Shown here in pieces: positions 1 to 8,355 of a stretch of DNA of 39,670 nt. The position numbers and the translations under genes were made by a program. The notes beneath the pieces were generated by a model, which ran no database searches, had not been told where the DNA came from, and saw only the letters and a program-made list of their open reading frames with translations. Origin of the DNA: a virus; IMG/VR virus record IMGVR_UViG_3300027971_000099, positions 1 through 39,670 of that record. One strand, 5' to 3'. Numbering within the stretch: the first letter of the stretch is position 1; each line of letters starts with the position of its first letter.

Positions 1-65
1 AAATCTGATCGACCTAGATAGCTTGCTATAGAAGTCTTTAATTCTGTGTATGTTGCAAAGCCCAT
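1..65 (-). CDS. Head-tail adaptor protein, N-terminal fragment cut by the window edge
   Basis: Only the first 21 codons lie inside the window (starting MGFATYTELK). They match the start of the complete 206-residue adaptor gene at 33370-33990. The start codon overlaps the stop of the glycosyltransferase gene just upstream. The gene is not broken; it is interrupted by the end of the sequence and on a circular genome would continue at the right-hand copy. Confidence 0.85.
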   Translation of the reverse strand, partial: MGFATYTELKTSIASYLGRSD

Positions 66-694
66 TAGGACACCTCAATATTATGCCAGCCGTATGTGTA
101 ATTACCTATATGGCCTATCTCCATTGAGAGATCGTGATCCACATAAGTATCTATTCCTGCATCTTTCGCTTTAATGCAAAAGTAAATATCTTCGCCTAAC
201 AACTTCCCATTTGGCAATTGCTCAAAGTAGAAGTAAGGCTTTTCCATCTTTTTAAATACTGAATTTTTAATGAGAATGACACCGCACCCTATGGCATCTA
301 CCTTCTCTATTCCTTTTTTAACATTGGAATAAACAGGCAGCCAAGATACAGAACCATCTTCCTCATAATTAATGTTTTTGGCAGTAGGCTTTACTGGCTC
401 TGAGCGAGTAGTAGCGTTTACGCCAACAATGTCTTTATTATGCTTTAAAAGTCGAATAAGCGCATCTTTTGGAAAGCGCATATCAGCATCTATAAACATT
501 AGGTAATCACAACGCTCATTAATAATAGAATCTACTAACGCATTACGCTGATCGAATATTAGCGTTCCTGTAGATGTGTACAGGTTAATATCGTGCTTTG
601 TATTCTTTGCTGTGTAATTAACTAATGCCGATAAGTCAAACGATGTGGATATTTCTACTTGCCCTCTTGCTGGAACGCAGATACCTATCCTCAT
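65..694 (-). CDS. GT-A-like glycosyltransferase in the head gene block (left copy)
   Basis: A 209-residue protein with a GT-A nucleotide-sugar-binding look: an N-terminal beta strand (MRIGICVPARG), an Asp-x-Asp metal-binding motif in LMFIDADMRFP near residue 70, and a late GEDIYF segment followed by a conserved HD. It probably transfers a sugar in the cytoplasm, but the acceptor (virion protein, host polysaccharide or DNA) cannot be told from sequence. It sits between the capsid group and the adaptor and overlaps the 114-residue gene by 4 nt. The right copy differs at only about half a dozen residues, so it is under purifying selection. One of four GT-A-like genes in this genome. Confidence 0.75.
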   Translation of the reverse strand: MRIGICVPARGQVEISTSFDLSALVNYTAKNTKHDINLYTSTGTLIFDQRNALVDSIINERCDYLMFIDADMRFPKDALIRLLKHNKDIVGVNATTRSEPVKPTAKNINYEEDGSVSWLPVYSNVKKGIEKVDAIGCGVILIKNSVFKKMEKPYFYFEQLPNGKLLGEDIYFCIKAKDAGIDTYVDHDLSMEIGHIGNYTYGWHNIEVS

Positions 695-1035
695 ACTGTG
701 CCACCCCTGGTACGAAATACTCTGTTGTCAGGGTTATTCAACCACTTTACTAAGGCCTTCTGGTCTAGTATGTGGTAGCCACGCATTATTCCTTCTTTGT
801 TGAGAGTGTTAATAATCTCAGCAGGCAATGAAGCAATTTTATTTTTAGGGTCATATACGCTATCACCCCAGCCAGTTTTACCACTTCTAGCATTGAATTG
901 TTCCTTTGTATAATCTGCAAATTCAGTTAAATCTACTTCTGATTTGATAACTATTCCACCATCACCATCTGCATAAGCAGTACGAATTACTCCATCTACT
1001 ACACCGAGATTGCCTTTTTTGCCTAAATCAGACAT
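691..1035 (-). CDS. Conserved phage protein next to the capsid gene (left copy), function unknown
   Basis: A 114-residue protein beginning MSDLGKKGNLG. It has no membrane segment, cysteine cluster or catalytic motif that I recognise. Its C-terminal half (ASLPAEIINTLNKEGIMRGYHI onward, then KALVKWLNNPDNR) looks like a compact helical domain. It is the first gene after the capsid terminator and carries its own ribosome site (TAGGAGAATG) overlapping the terminator tail. Position suggests a virion or head-completion role, but this is only inference. The right copy has about ten substitutions, all conservative. Confidence 0.7.
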   Translation of the reverse strand: MSDLGKKGNLGVVDGVIRTAYADGDGGIVIKSEVDLTEFADYTKEQFNARSGKTGWGDSVYDPKNKIASLPAEIINTLNKEGIMRGYHILDQKALVKWLNNPDNRVFRTRGGTV

Positions 1036-1047
1036 ACATTCTCCTAG

Positions 1048-1076
1048 AAAAAGGGGATCAGTTTCCCAATCCCCTT
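1048..1076 (-). terminator. Rho-independent terminator behind the major capsid gene (left copy)
   Basis: Read on the minus strand, AAGGGGAT (1076-1069), a 10-nt loop and ATCCCCTT (1058-1051) form a perfect 8-bp stem followed by five Ts. It lies 12 bases beyond the capsid stop. The same hairpin is unchanged at 34973-35001 although flanking codons differ. It should end part of the capsid transcript and reduce expression of the downstream genes relative to capsid. Confidence 0.85.
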
Positions 1077-1088
1077 ATTCTACATTAC

Positions 1089-2033
1089 TTATGACAGATC
1101 GAATACACCGCCATGTGCAGCCTCATTACGAACTTCCAATGTGAACTCAGCCAAGATTTGTGTCTTTTCTGCATCACCAACACGAGCTAACTCGTTAGTT
1201 TGGAATGGGCGTAGGAAAGCTAATGCTGCATACTCAGGATCGAGTACGAGAGCATCACGAGTACGCATGAAACGATCTGGAACAATTGACAATACGCCAA
1301 AGTCGGACTGATAAAGATCAGCACCAGCTAGGATTGTTGCTTGACCAGAAGTAGGCACTTGATAGCGTTGTGCAGCCAAACCAGTAAAGCCAGAAACTAC
1401 TTGCTTTTGTGTTGGGCTAACAAACAATGCTGAAGGTGTACCACCATTAGTAAATACAGATGCAATAACAGTCTTGAGCATCGCCTCTGTGAAGGTACGA
1501 GTTGTACCATCTGTACGAGTAGAAACACCAATAGTTACAGGATCTACACCAGTTGTAGCAGTACCATTCTTACTTGTATTGCTCTTAATGTATGAGAGCA
1601 ATGAGCCTAATGCACGAGCAGTAGTAGAGTTACCAGCAGTTTGACCTTGATTAGCTGTAATGATAGTTTCCATATCACGCTTGATCTCAGAAGATACTTT
1701 AGCCAATTGATAAGCCTTCTCAGACTTACGACCAGCACGATCAACAGCCTCTAAAGTGCCAGAAACCATAACTGTCTTACCAACGATCTGAGTATAGTTA
1801 CCAATACGAGTCGTAGGAGAAACAGTAATGTCAGATGCAGTTGCACCTTCAACTAATGCGTTATTAGTTGTATTAGCTGCTAAAGAGTCAGTCTGCCACT
1901 CGTGGTAAACAGCAGTAGCCTTAGTCTTGCCAATAGATGACATGATTGGGGTATCTGTTGGAGAGATAGAATAGATTACATCGGACAAATCTTCACGATT
2001 GCCGATTGATTGGAAGGTTTGATATGTTGCCAT
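1089..2033 (-). CDS. Major capsid protein, SU10/DUF5309-like (left copy)
   Basis: A 314-residue HK97-fold coat protein of the type annotated as SU10 major capsid or DUF5309. Recognisable parts are the N-terminal DVIYSISPTDTPIMSSIGK, the E-loop-like stretch around YHEWQTDSL, the central helix with RKSEKAYQLAK and KRDMETIITANQG, and the C-terminal RDALVLDPEYAALAFLRPF. It forms the icosahedral shell with the scaffold encoded immediately upstream (12-bp gap). A strong terminator follows, as is common for this most abundant product. The right copy differs at roughly a dozen of 314 residues. Confidence 0.92.
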   Translation of the reverse strand: MATYQTFQSIGNREDLSDVIYSISPTDTPIMSSIGKTKATAVYHEWQTDSLAANTTNNALVEGATASDITVSPTTRIGNYTQIVGKTVMVSGTLEAVDRAGRKSEKAYQLAKVSSEIKRDMETIITANQGQTAGNSTTARALGSLLSYIKSNTSKNGTATTGVDPVTIGVSTRTDGTTRTFTEAMLKTVIASVFTNGGTPSALFVSPTQKQVVSGFTGLAAQRYQVPTSGQATILAGADLYQSDFGVLSIVPDRFMRTRDALVLDPEYAALAFLRPFQTNELARVGDAEKTQILAEFTLEVRNEAAHGGVFDLS

Positions 2034-2045
2034 GATTTAAATTCC

Positions 2046-3011
2046 TTAAATAAATTGTTCAAAAAGTTTTGCTGCATCAGCCTTCTTGCCCGTCTTTTGT
2101 AGGCGAGAAAACTGCTTTTTCATTTGTTCATTCTGCGAACTGCCAGGATTGGAAGTTCCAGACTTTAATACCTTTGGCGCATCCTGTACTTTCTTGACGG
2201 CTGCACCTTTATTGCCTGATAGTTTTTCGTACATCATTGCGTTGTATAGCGTTTTAACTGCTCTTGGGTCATACACTTGAGCTAGTTCTTGGTCGCTAAA
2301 TCCGATTGATTTTGCATAAGTACGAATGTCCCTACGCACAATTTCAGCTTTAGCTGCATCCCTAAACTCTGGAATAGCCTCTTTCAGTTGCTCGCTTGCC
2401 TCTGCAAGATGTTTCTGTAACGCTTGCTGTCTGTCGTTATCCTGCTGTTGTGCAAGATTTCGTCTTTCAGCTTGTACGGCTTGAAGTTGCTTTTCCTTCT
2501 CACTACGCTCTGCTACCGCAATTGCATAACCTATAGGATCGGTTTCCTTTAGTTCTTGCAAGTTCTCTACATTGCTTTGGCTTTGTAGAACACTCTCGAT
2601 AGCCTCTAAGCGTTGTGCGTAAAGATCACGCATCTTCTTAGATTCTTCAACTAATCCTCTTTCAGCCTCTACGGCCTTACGAGTTTCAGCTAAAGCCTGA
2701 GTCTTTTTAGTATAGTCTGCTGTCCTACTGTATCCGCTTAGGAGTTCATCTTCTGAAACCTCGACTTCTTCATTGCCAACTTTGACTCTGAATGTCTTAG
2801 CTTTAGGAGTTTCTTCCTCATACTCTACAGTTTCTTCCGCATTTTCATCTTCGTAGGATTCGTCTGAATCCTGTACTTCAGTTTCAGTATCATCAGATTG
2901 CGATTGAGCTTGCGCTTTCTCCTCTGGTGTATCCATCATAGACAAAAATGCGTTAGCCGCATCACTTACTGTATTAACACTTCCCTCTACAGGATTGGTG
3001 TTTTCACTCAT
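2046..3011 (-). CDS. Scaffolding protein (left copy)
   Basis: A 321-residue protein between the portal group and the capsid, the usual place for a procapsid scaffold. The first 70 residues are very acidic (runs of Asp and Glu). They are followed by a short beta-like segment (VKVGNEEVEVSEDELLSGYS) and a long Gln/Glu/Lys-rich coiled-coil region (about residues 100-215). The basic C-terminus (KKQFSRLQKTGKKADAAKLFEQ) is plausibly the coat-binding end. Function is assigned from composition, length and position rather than a catalytic motif. The right copy is nearly identical. Confidence 0.8.
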   Translation of the reverse strand: MSENTNPVEGSVNTVSDAANAFLSMMDTPEEKAQAQSQSDDTETEVQDSDESYEDENAEETVEYEEETPKAKTFRVKVGNEEVEVSEDELLSGYSRTADYTKKTQALAETRKAVEAERGLVEESKKMRDLYAQRLEAIESVLQSQSNVENLQELKETDPIGYAIAVAERSEKEKQLQAVQAERRNLAQQQDNDRQQALQKHLAEASEQLKEAIPEFRDAAKAEIVRRDIRTYAKSIGFSDQELAQVYDPRAVKTLYNAMMYEKLSGNKGAAVKKVQDAPKVLKSGTSNPGSSQNEQMKKQFSRLQKTGKKADAAKLFEQFI

Positions 3012-3031
3012 GTTGTTTACCTTTTAGGTGG

Positions 3032-3268
3032 TTATAAAATCTTCCAGCGTTTCTCTGCAATTTGCTTATCATCAGCTAATGCTTGGATTGTCGCTATAAA
3101 TTCATCCATCACTTTTAGTTTGAGAAAGTTCTTTTCTCGTACCTCTACATCGTATTCATTACTGCCAAATATGTTGCTAGAATACAACGATTTTTGGCTT
3201 TCGACAAGTTCTATAAAGAACTCATCGGACAAATAGGCTCTAGCTCGTTCCGACTTGTTATAGGACAT
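3032..3268 (-). CDS. Small conserved protein between portal and scaffold (left copy), unknown
   Basis: A 78-residue, charged, helical protein with no membrane segment. Its last third (KVMDEFIATIQALADDKQIAEKRWKIL) is well conserved between the two copies, while residues 19-41 vary strongly. It overlaps the end of the portal gene by 11 nt and precedes the scaffold. Proteins of this size at this position occur in many P22-like phages, but I know of no defined function. It is the fastest-changing protein in the duplicated segment, with about 8 of 78 residues different. Confidence 0.7.
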   Translation of the reverse strand: MSYNKSERARAYLSDEFFIELVESQKSLYSSNIFGSNEYDVEVREKNFLKLKVMDEFIATIQALADDKQIAEKRWKIL

Positions 3269-5309
3269 TAGGGATATTAGCCGTTGGTGATAGTTTTGCG
3301 CCTAGTTGCAAAGCCTTTAATTGAGCCTCGTATTCAAACTCTTGTTTCTTAAGAGCCATAGTCATCTCAAACTCTTGCTGCTTAAGTCTGATCTGAGCCT
3401 CTGCCTTAACCTGGGAGATCTGAATATCATTCTGAGCTTTGGCGTTATCTGCTTCCATCTTAGCTTGCATCTGGGCTACATAGGCTTGCATTGCTGGATC
3501 TTGTTGCTGACCCTGTTGTTGGCTTTGCTGCGCCATTTGTTGCTCTTGCTCTGGGCTGATCTCTAGGAAAAACTCGTTAGAGTCCTTAAACCCAGCAGCC
3601 TCAATAAACCGACCTAATGTCTGTCTGTAGTTTGTAAGGCTTACTAATGGATTATTAATGCCTGCAGTCTTTAGGATTTCCTCTTGCTTTCCTAGAACCA
3701 TAGCAATCATAGCCATCTGCTCTTGCTTGTTTCCTGTGCCTAGACCGACATTGATAGAGATGTCAAAGCCATTAGTCCATTCTCTAGGATCAATAGATAC
3801 ATATTTACCACGCAAACGCACAATACGCTCTTTATCCTGATACTTGCAGAGCAATTGTAGAATCTTCTGGAATAGGTCTTTTACGCCTGTTTCAGCAAAT
3901 ACCCTAGCAATTAACTCAATCTTTCCTGCTGCGCTACTTTGCATAGCAGCAACAGCAGTAGCCGTACTATTTTGCAGAACTTCTGGACTTAAGCCGTTCA
4001 TCTGGTCTGATACACCAGTTCTCTTAGCCTGTACAGAATCCAAGTATCCCAACAATGGGAATGATTGATTAGCAGTTGGTGGTACTGTCAATGGGGTGAT
4101 GGCTTGGATATTTTTCATACGCACAATGCCATTAGCTGTAACTGTTAGCAAATCATCTAGGTTTACTTGACCTTCTACCACGCCCATTCTAGGGCTATTA
4201 GTCATGTAGAGATTGTCTAGGATCTGCCTTGTAACTGTAGATTTAATCAGTTGAATGTCTACTGCTCTGTCTGCCAGGCTATGACCAAAGAACTTGTGGG
4301 GCATAGGAATAGGGCAAATAGAACAGAATGGTACGAAATCTACTTCCTCGTTATCTAGGATGTCTGATCCAGCATAAGTAACTTTACGCAACTCAGCAAT
4401 ACCATCGCCATCAAAGTCTACCTTGATATAAGACTCGATTACCTCAATCTCTTGCATAGAGAAGTCTAGGCTTGACTGATCGCCTGGCTGTTCGCCTTGA
4501 TCGAACCTTGCTACATTCTCTGAGTTATAGGTTAAGTCTGCATAAGTAGGAAGGTTATCTACAATATCTTTTTCATAGCCCATTGCAATTAATTCTGAGC
4601 GAGTAGCCAACTTTCTGTGAGCTACAAAAGGCGCATCAGCAATAGTCCTAGCCTTCTTAGAGATTAAGAACTCCTCTGGTGGCACATTCTCTACAATTAC
4701 CTTGCCAGTTTTCTTAGTCTTTTTGAGCTTAACATCATAGGAATAAACTGGTGGAATAGGCATCCCCATAGGATCTATTCCTGCTGGGGCTACCTCTGTA
4801 GTCTTTTGATTAACTACTTCTACCTCTGGATCATTGAGTAACATCGTTACTTCGTCTTGTGTCAGGTTTTGATACTTCTCTTTGCTGACATCAATCTTCT
4901 CATCCCAATAGACCTTAACGATTCCGTTCTTTTGTAAGAGCGCATCCTTAAACCAATTGTGCATCAGCAGTACGCCATCGTTGTCACGATTCATTACCCA
5001 ATTGACATACTCTGTAGCTTGCTTTGCTTTTTCCTCATCGCCTGGGCCTTTAGGCTCAAATCGCACAATCTCATCTGACTGTGTGAAGATACGCAGTAAT
5101 TGTGGCAATGCACCATCTACTACCTCGGCTACTTCGCCTGTAACGATCTGGCTACGACCTTCTACTTCATTGCCGTATTCGTAACGATTGTAGTATTCAA
5201 GGGCTTTTCTACGATCATCTGTAGTTTCGCTCTCGATAAAACCAATAGCGTTATCTATCTCGGCATCAAGTATGCCTTTTAGTGTGCCTTCATCCATTAG
5301 ACTATCCAT
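3258..5309 (-). CDS. Portal protein, P22-like (left copy)
   Basis: A 683-residue portal subunit; twelve copies would form the DNA channel at the capsid vertex and dock the terminase. The N-terminus has the P22-type segment (RSQIVTGEVAEVVDGALPQL), followed by DNDGVLLMHNWFKDALLQKNG. A clip/stem region lies near residues 340-480 (FFGHSLADRAVDIQLIKS). The C-terminal about 130 residues are Gln-rich then strongly helical, as in the P22 barrel. It overlaps the terminase gene; a second in-frame ATG overlaps the terminase stop as TAATG and could be the true start, which would shorten the protein by four residues. Confidence 0.92.
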   Translation of the reverse strand: MDSLMDEGTLKGILDAEIDNAIGFIESETTDDRRKALEYYNRYEYGNEVEGRSQIVTGEVAEVVDGALPQLLRIFTQSDEIVRFEPKGPGDEEKAKQATEYVNWVMNRDNDGVLLMHNWFKDALLQKNGIVKVYWDEKIDVSKEKYQNLTQDEVTMLLNDPEVEVVNQKTTEVAPAGIDPMGMPIPPVYSYDVKLKKTKKTGKVIVENVPPEEFLISKKARTIADAPFVAHRKLATRSELIAMGYEKDIVDNLPTYADLTYNSENVARFDQGEQPGDQSSLDFSMQEIEVIESYIKVDFDGDGIAELRKVTYAGSDILDNEEVDFVPFCSICPIPMPHKFFGHSLADRAVDIQLIKSTVTRQILDNLYMTNSPRMGVVEGQVNLDDLLTVTANGIVRMKNIQAITPLTVPPTANQSFPLLGYLDSVQAKRTGVSDQMNGLSPEVLQNSTATAVAAMQSSAAGKIELIARVFAETGVKDLFQKILQLLCKYQDKERIVRLRGKYVSIDPREWTNGFDISINVGLGTGNKQEQMAMIAMVLGKQEEILKTAGINNPLVSLTNYRQTLGRFIEAAGFKDSNEFFLEISPEQEQQMAQQSQQQGQQQDPAMQAYVAQMQAKMEADNAKAQNDIQISQVKAEAQIRLKQQEFEMTMALKKQEFEYEAQLKALQLGAKLSPTANIPNVL

Positions 5310-6562
5310 TTATTGTTGATCTTAATTGCTTTGTTCCAGTTGTTCGGTTGTTCATCTAACGCTACAGCCACATATCTCCAAGCATCACTAGCATGGGAAT
5401 GTTGATCGTGTAAGGGTTTATCACTAAACATTTTAGTATCAGGGTTTACATCATACCGATAATGTCGCAATGCTTGTAGACCCTCTGCACATCTATTCTG
5501 GTCAAAATAGCATCTGTTCATTAGCATACGAGCTGCGTTAATTCCTTCTGATATAGACAGTCTAGGGGTTATCCTTACTGGCAAGTTCATATTCTGCATA
5601 ATATCTTTAACGCTCTTGCCTGTCATATTTTTGTTCTCGGCATCGTGTGGCAGCCAATGATCTCGATAGACATAGCCTCTATTCTGTAGAACTTCTACAT
5701 AGTGATCTATGGGCTTTTGGCAATCCTGATAAAAGTCTATGACCCTTACCTCACCGCCTGGTATCGTCTGCACAAACCAGATACTTGTCATATCTGCCCA
5801 GCCAATATCCCAGAATGTAGATACCTCAATAGCCTTATCTTGGTTTATGTCCTTGATACGGCCTTCCTCTTGGGCTTTTCTTAGCTCTTTAGCGTATACA
5901 GCACCATCTAATACTTGCCTTGTATTGCCTTCCCAGACATTGAGATAGGCATCCATATCTCGTTCTTTGAGATCATCCTTCTCATTCTTTAGAACTTCTG
6001 GAAACCAAGGATTATCAGACCAGTTTACTTTTGCTACTTTAGCGTTGCCTGGTGGATGTACCACGAACCGCTTATATGTTTCATCCGTATCTAACTCAGG
6101 ATTGAATGTTATCCAGATCTCTGAGCCTTCCTTACGGATTGTAGGGATTAATACATCCCATGAGCTTTTAGATGTAGTCTGAGCTTCTTCTACCCAGCAT
6201 ATATCTACACCCTCAAAAGACTTAATCTTAGTAATATTATGCTTTAGTCCAGCAAATAAGAACTCTGTTCCATTCTTACCAAATATACTGGTGTTTTGTA
6301 CAGTATAGAAATCATCTAGCCCCATAGACTTGATCTGATCTGCTAACAGAGCATGAACCGAGTCTGATATAGAGTTTTGAAACTCTCTGGCGCATAGCAC
6401 TCTTAACTTCTTTCTACGACCTATGGCAAGCAATACCCTAGCTACTGTCCAGGACTTACTAGATCCCCTACCGCCATAAACGATTTTATAGCGATGATCT
6501 TCCAGTAAGCACTCTAGCTTTTCTGGAATCTCTAAACTGAGCTTTTCTTCTGCTTCGATCAC
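5297..6562 (-). CDS. Terminase large subunit (complete copy)
   Basis: A 421-residue packaging motor, ATPase plus nuclease. Walker A is GGRGSSKS (residues 30-37) and Walker B is VDICWVEEAQ (119-128), with a coupling segment at TFNPE. The RNase H-like nuclease has acidic residues at D252 (FWDIGWAD), D307 (LPHDAE) and D393 (HSHASDAWRY). This matches the Terminase_3/PBSX-like large terminases that go with P22-like portals, which favours headful packaging and fits the circularly permuted look of the window. It overlaps the small subunit by 4 nt and the portal by 13 nt. Confidence 0.94.
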   Translation of the reverse strand: MIEAEEKLSLEIPEKLECLLEDHRYKIVYGGRGSSKSWTVARVLLAIGRRKKLRVLCAREFQNSISDSVHALLADQIKSMGLDDFYTVQNTSIFGKNGTEFLFAGLKHNITKIKSFEGVDICWVEEAQTTSKSSWDVLIPTIRKEGSEIWITFNPELDTDETYKRFVVHPPGNAKVAKVNWSDNPWFPEVLKNEKDDLKERDMDAYLNVWEGNTRQVLDGAVYAKELRKAQEEGRIKDINQDKAIEVSTFWDIGWADMTSIWFVQTIPGGEVRVIDFYQDCQKPIDHYVEVLQNRGYVYRDHWLPHDAENKNMTGKSVKDIMQNMNLPVRITPRLSISEGINAARMLMNRCYFDQNRCAEGLQALRHYRYDVNPDTKMFSDKPLHDQHSHASDAWRYVAVALDEQPNNWNKAIKINNKWIV

Positions 6563-6879
6563 TCTGGGCGTTTAATAATGAACTCAATCTGCTTAAGCTC
6601 AATAGCCTCACCATCTACACCGCTAATCTCTGTAGACTGTACGGCCTTGCCATCTACACGATCCATAATCTCTTTAACAGCCCAAGGCTCGCCTTGTTCA
6701 GCAGCCTTTACTAGCTTGTCTGCAATAGTGCGTAATCTACGGCTATCCTCTTGAACTAGAGCTACTCTCAGTTGGTTGTAGAACAGCTTTCCCTTCTTGC
6801 CGTTTTGATTGCCTACAGGCGCACCACCCTTGTTGGTTGATGCAACTTCTACATTATTGTTTTCTATAGCGTTTTCCAT
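6559..6879 (-). CDS. Terminase small subunit
   Basis: A 106-residue protein directly upstream of the large subunit with a 4-nt overlap. The N-terminal GGAPVGNQNGKKGK motif followed by a helical region (YNQLRVALVQEDSRRLRTIA) and EPWAVKEIMDRVDGK is typical of short phage small terminases related to DUF5681-type proteins. It would recognise the packaging site and hand DNA to the large subunit. A ribosome site (TAGGA) lies just before the ATG. It is present once because the right-hand copy ends inside the large terminase. Confidence 0.82.
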   Translation of the reverse strand: MENAIENNNVEVASTNKGGAPVGNQNGKKGKLFYNQLRVALVQEDSRRLRTIADKLVKAAEQGEPWAVKEIMDRVDGKAVQSTEISGVDGEAIELKQIEFIIKRPE

Positions 6880-6928
6880 TCCATTCCTAACGGGTGATGG
6901 TTGATGATGTTGCTATTCTACAACACTT

Positions 6929-8074
6929 TTAATCAAGTAGTCCTTCAAACTTATCCATCAATCTGTAATCACCTTCTCTTGAGGGGTAGATTGCTTCTCT
7001 TATATCAAACACTTCAGATAAGAATGGCTCTCCAGTTTTTTTCTTAGAATACCCAATAACAGCATCATAACCAGCATCTCTAGCTTTTTGAGCTACTGCT
7101 GCCTCTTGCAAGGCATAAGAAAGTTGATTGCCTTCTCTTGAATTACTAAATATATAATCACCATACCCCTCTAAATCAGGAGCATATTTAGATAAAAATT
7201 GTTCTGGTGTAATTGCATCAGCTAAATTGTATCTTTTATCACTTATCAACTCAGGATGTCTTACTCGTAAAGCATCATTACGCATCTCTTGATATGCGCC
7301 TTTCCCAAGTAATTGATCGTAAGCTGCCTCTGGAGCTTTACCACCAGTAGCACCTTTAACAACTAAAGGGTTTTTGTAAAGTGTTTCTCCACTAATTTTC
7401 TCTGTACCACCATAACCAGTTGTTCCACCATAGTGTTTCATGCTTGTAGAACCTTCTGGCAGATAAAATACTCCACCCCTTACGGACTCTGTTTCTGCTT
7501 GCTGTGGCTTTTGCTTACGCATTACATTCATTAACAAGCCACCTTCTGTAACTGTTGCTCCAGGCGTATTCTCTACAGCTTTTTTAAATATATCGTCTGT
7601 TGGCAATGTAGTAGGCATCTTAAGACTTCTAGCTACATCTGTAGGCACAATATCCGCTATACCACCTATAGATCGCAGATAATCCTCTGCCATCTGTCCA
7701 GCCTTGGGAGCTAATGCCTGCATTGTTGGTTCTATTACCCTACCTACTGCCCTAGCCCCTGTTGCTGGATTCATGGCTGACATAGCTAATCTAGCTACAT
7801 TCTCTGCGTTTGATCCTGTAGGCTGCTGGGATAAACCATACTGTTGTGCCAGACTTTGTAGATAATCGCTACCCATGACAGGCTTTTGCGATCCCATTCC
7901 TAATGGCTTAAGACCCATATTGATAAGATCTATAGGCGATCCTAGTAGATCATACGGATAGTAAGATGCGCCTCTTAGCAAGCCCTGATTCATCTCTACA
8001 TCTGTATTAGGCATGGCTCTGCGCCTGCCCATCTGTGGATAGCCTATATAGGGTTGTTCGTCTAATAAAGCCAT
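6929..8074 (-). CDS. Putative virion-delivered protein with an ADP-ribosyltransferase-like C-terminal domain
   Basis: A 381-residue protein. Residues 25-110 (GLLRGASYYPYDLLGSPIDL, then PTGSNAENVARLAMSAMNPATG) resemble the linker segments seen in large polyvalent or ejected phage proteins. The C-terminal part is organised like phage-type ADP-ribosyltransferase-fold domains: GGVFYLPEGSTSMKHYGG (200-217), a YKNPLVV strand (233-239), AGYDAVIGY (334-342), and SEVFDIREA (353-361), where E354 would be the catalytic glutamate. No clear His or Arg of the first ART motif is visible, so activity is uncertain. Its neighbours are terminase and a small late protein. Function is inferred from fold-like pattern only. 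Confidence 0.45.
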   Translation of the reverse strand: MALLDEQPYIGYPQMGRRRAMPNTDVEMNQGLLRGASYYPYDLLGSPIDLINMGLKPLGMGSQKPVMGSDYLQSLAQQYGLSQQPTGSNAENVARLAMSAMNPATGARAVGRVIEPTMQALAPKAGQMAEDYLRSIGGIADIVPTDVARSLKMPTTLPTDDIFKKAVENTPGATVTEGGLLMNVMRKQKPQQAETESVRGGVFYLPEGSTSMKHYGGTTGYGGTEKISGETLYKNPLVVKGATGGKAPEAAYDQLLGKGAYQEMRNDALRVRHPELISDKRYNLADAITPEQFLSKYAPDLEGYGDYIFSNSREGNQLSYALQEAAVAQKARDAGYDAVIGYSKKKTGEPFLSEVFDIREAIYPSREGDYRLMDKFEGLLD

Positions 8075-8075
8075 A

Positions 8076-8345
8076 TCACCATTTCACCTTGTTAGCCCAA
8101 AATGCTGCGCTCATCTTGCCTTTAGCTATGTTCTTAGCATGACGAGCTTTGAATGATTCGTTTCTTGCACTACCCTCTGGACTGCCTTTAACACCTTGCT
8201 GACCAAATCGGATGGTCTTAACCTTATCGCCTTCTTTAGCGACTACTACATGGCTTTTAGTAGGATGATTAGGGGTTTTCTTGGGCTTGTTGTACCCAGC
8301 GACACCTATTCTTTCTAGGATTTTGGCAGCCTCTCTTATTTTCAT
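8076..8345 (-). CDS. Small basic conserved phage protein, function unknown
   Basis: An 89-residue, lysine-rich protein with the conserved core KPKKTPNHPTKSHVVVAKEG, then KTIRFGQQGVKGS, and a C-terminal SFKARHAKNIAKGKMSAAFWANKVKW. I recognise this pattern as a small protein present in many tailed phages, but I do not know a proven function. The basic charge would suit nucleic-acid or virion association. It sits 10 bp behind a glycosyltransferase gene and just before the ART-like gene in the late unit. Confidence 0.75.
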   Translation of the reverse strand: MKIREAAKILERIGVAGYNKPKKTPNHPTKSHVVVAKEGDKVKTIRFGQQGVKGSPEGSARNESFKARHAKNIAKGKMSAAFWANKVKW

Positions 8346-8355
8346 TCCTAACCTT

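Larger units (their letters stand above)
1..5745. repeat. Left copy of a diverged 5.7-kb terminal repeat
   Basis: Every gene here recurs at 33926-39670 with a constant offset of 33,925 bp and no net length change: glycosyltransferase, 114-residue protein, capsid, scaffold, 78-residue protein, portal and the end of the large terminase. The first 126 bases are identical; after that about 4-6 percent of bases differ in the parts I compared, mainly at third codon positions. In the capsid-scaffold spacer one deletion and one insertion cancel out. This is what a circular or circularly permuted genome of about 33.9 kb gives when it is read past its own start, with the second pass from a related strain. 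Confidence 0.93.

Noticed and set aside
1-5745. Long direct terminal repeats as in T7-like phages
   Set aside because: A true packaged terminal repeat would be identical in one genome. The copies differ by several percent and end inside genes at arbitrary points, so strain overlap on a permuted circle explains them better.
6880-6928. Possible promoter before the small terminase (TAGAAT)
   Set aside because: No -35 hexamer at 15-19 bp, and the upstream late gene lies only 49 bp away, so read-through is sufficient.
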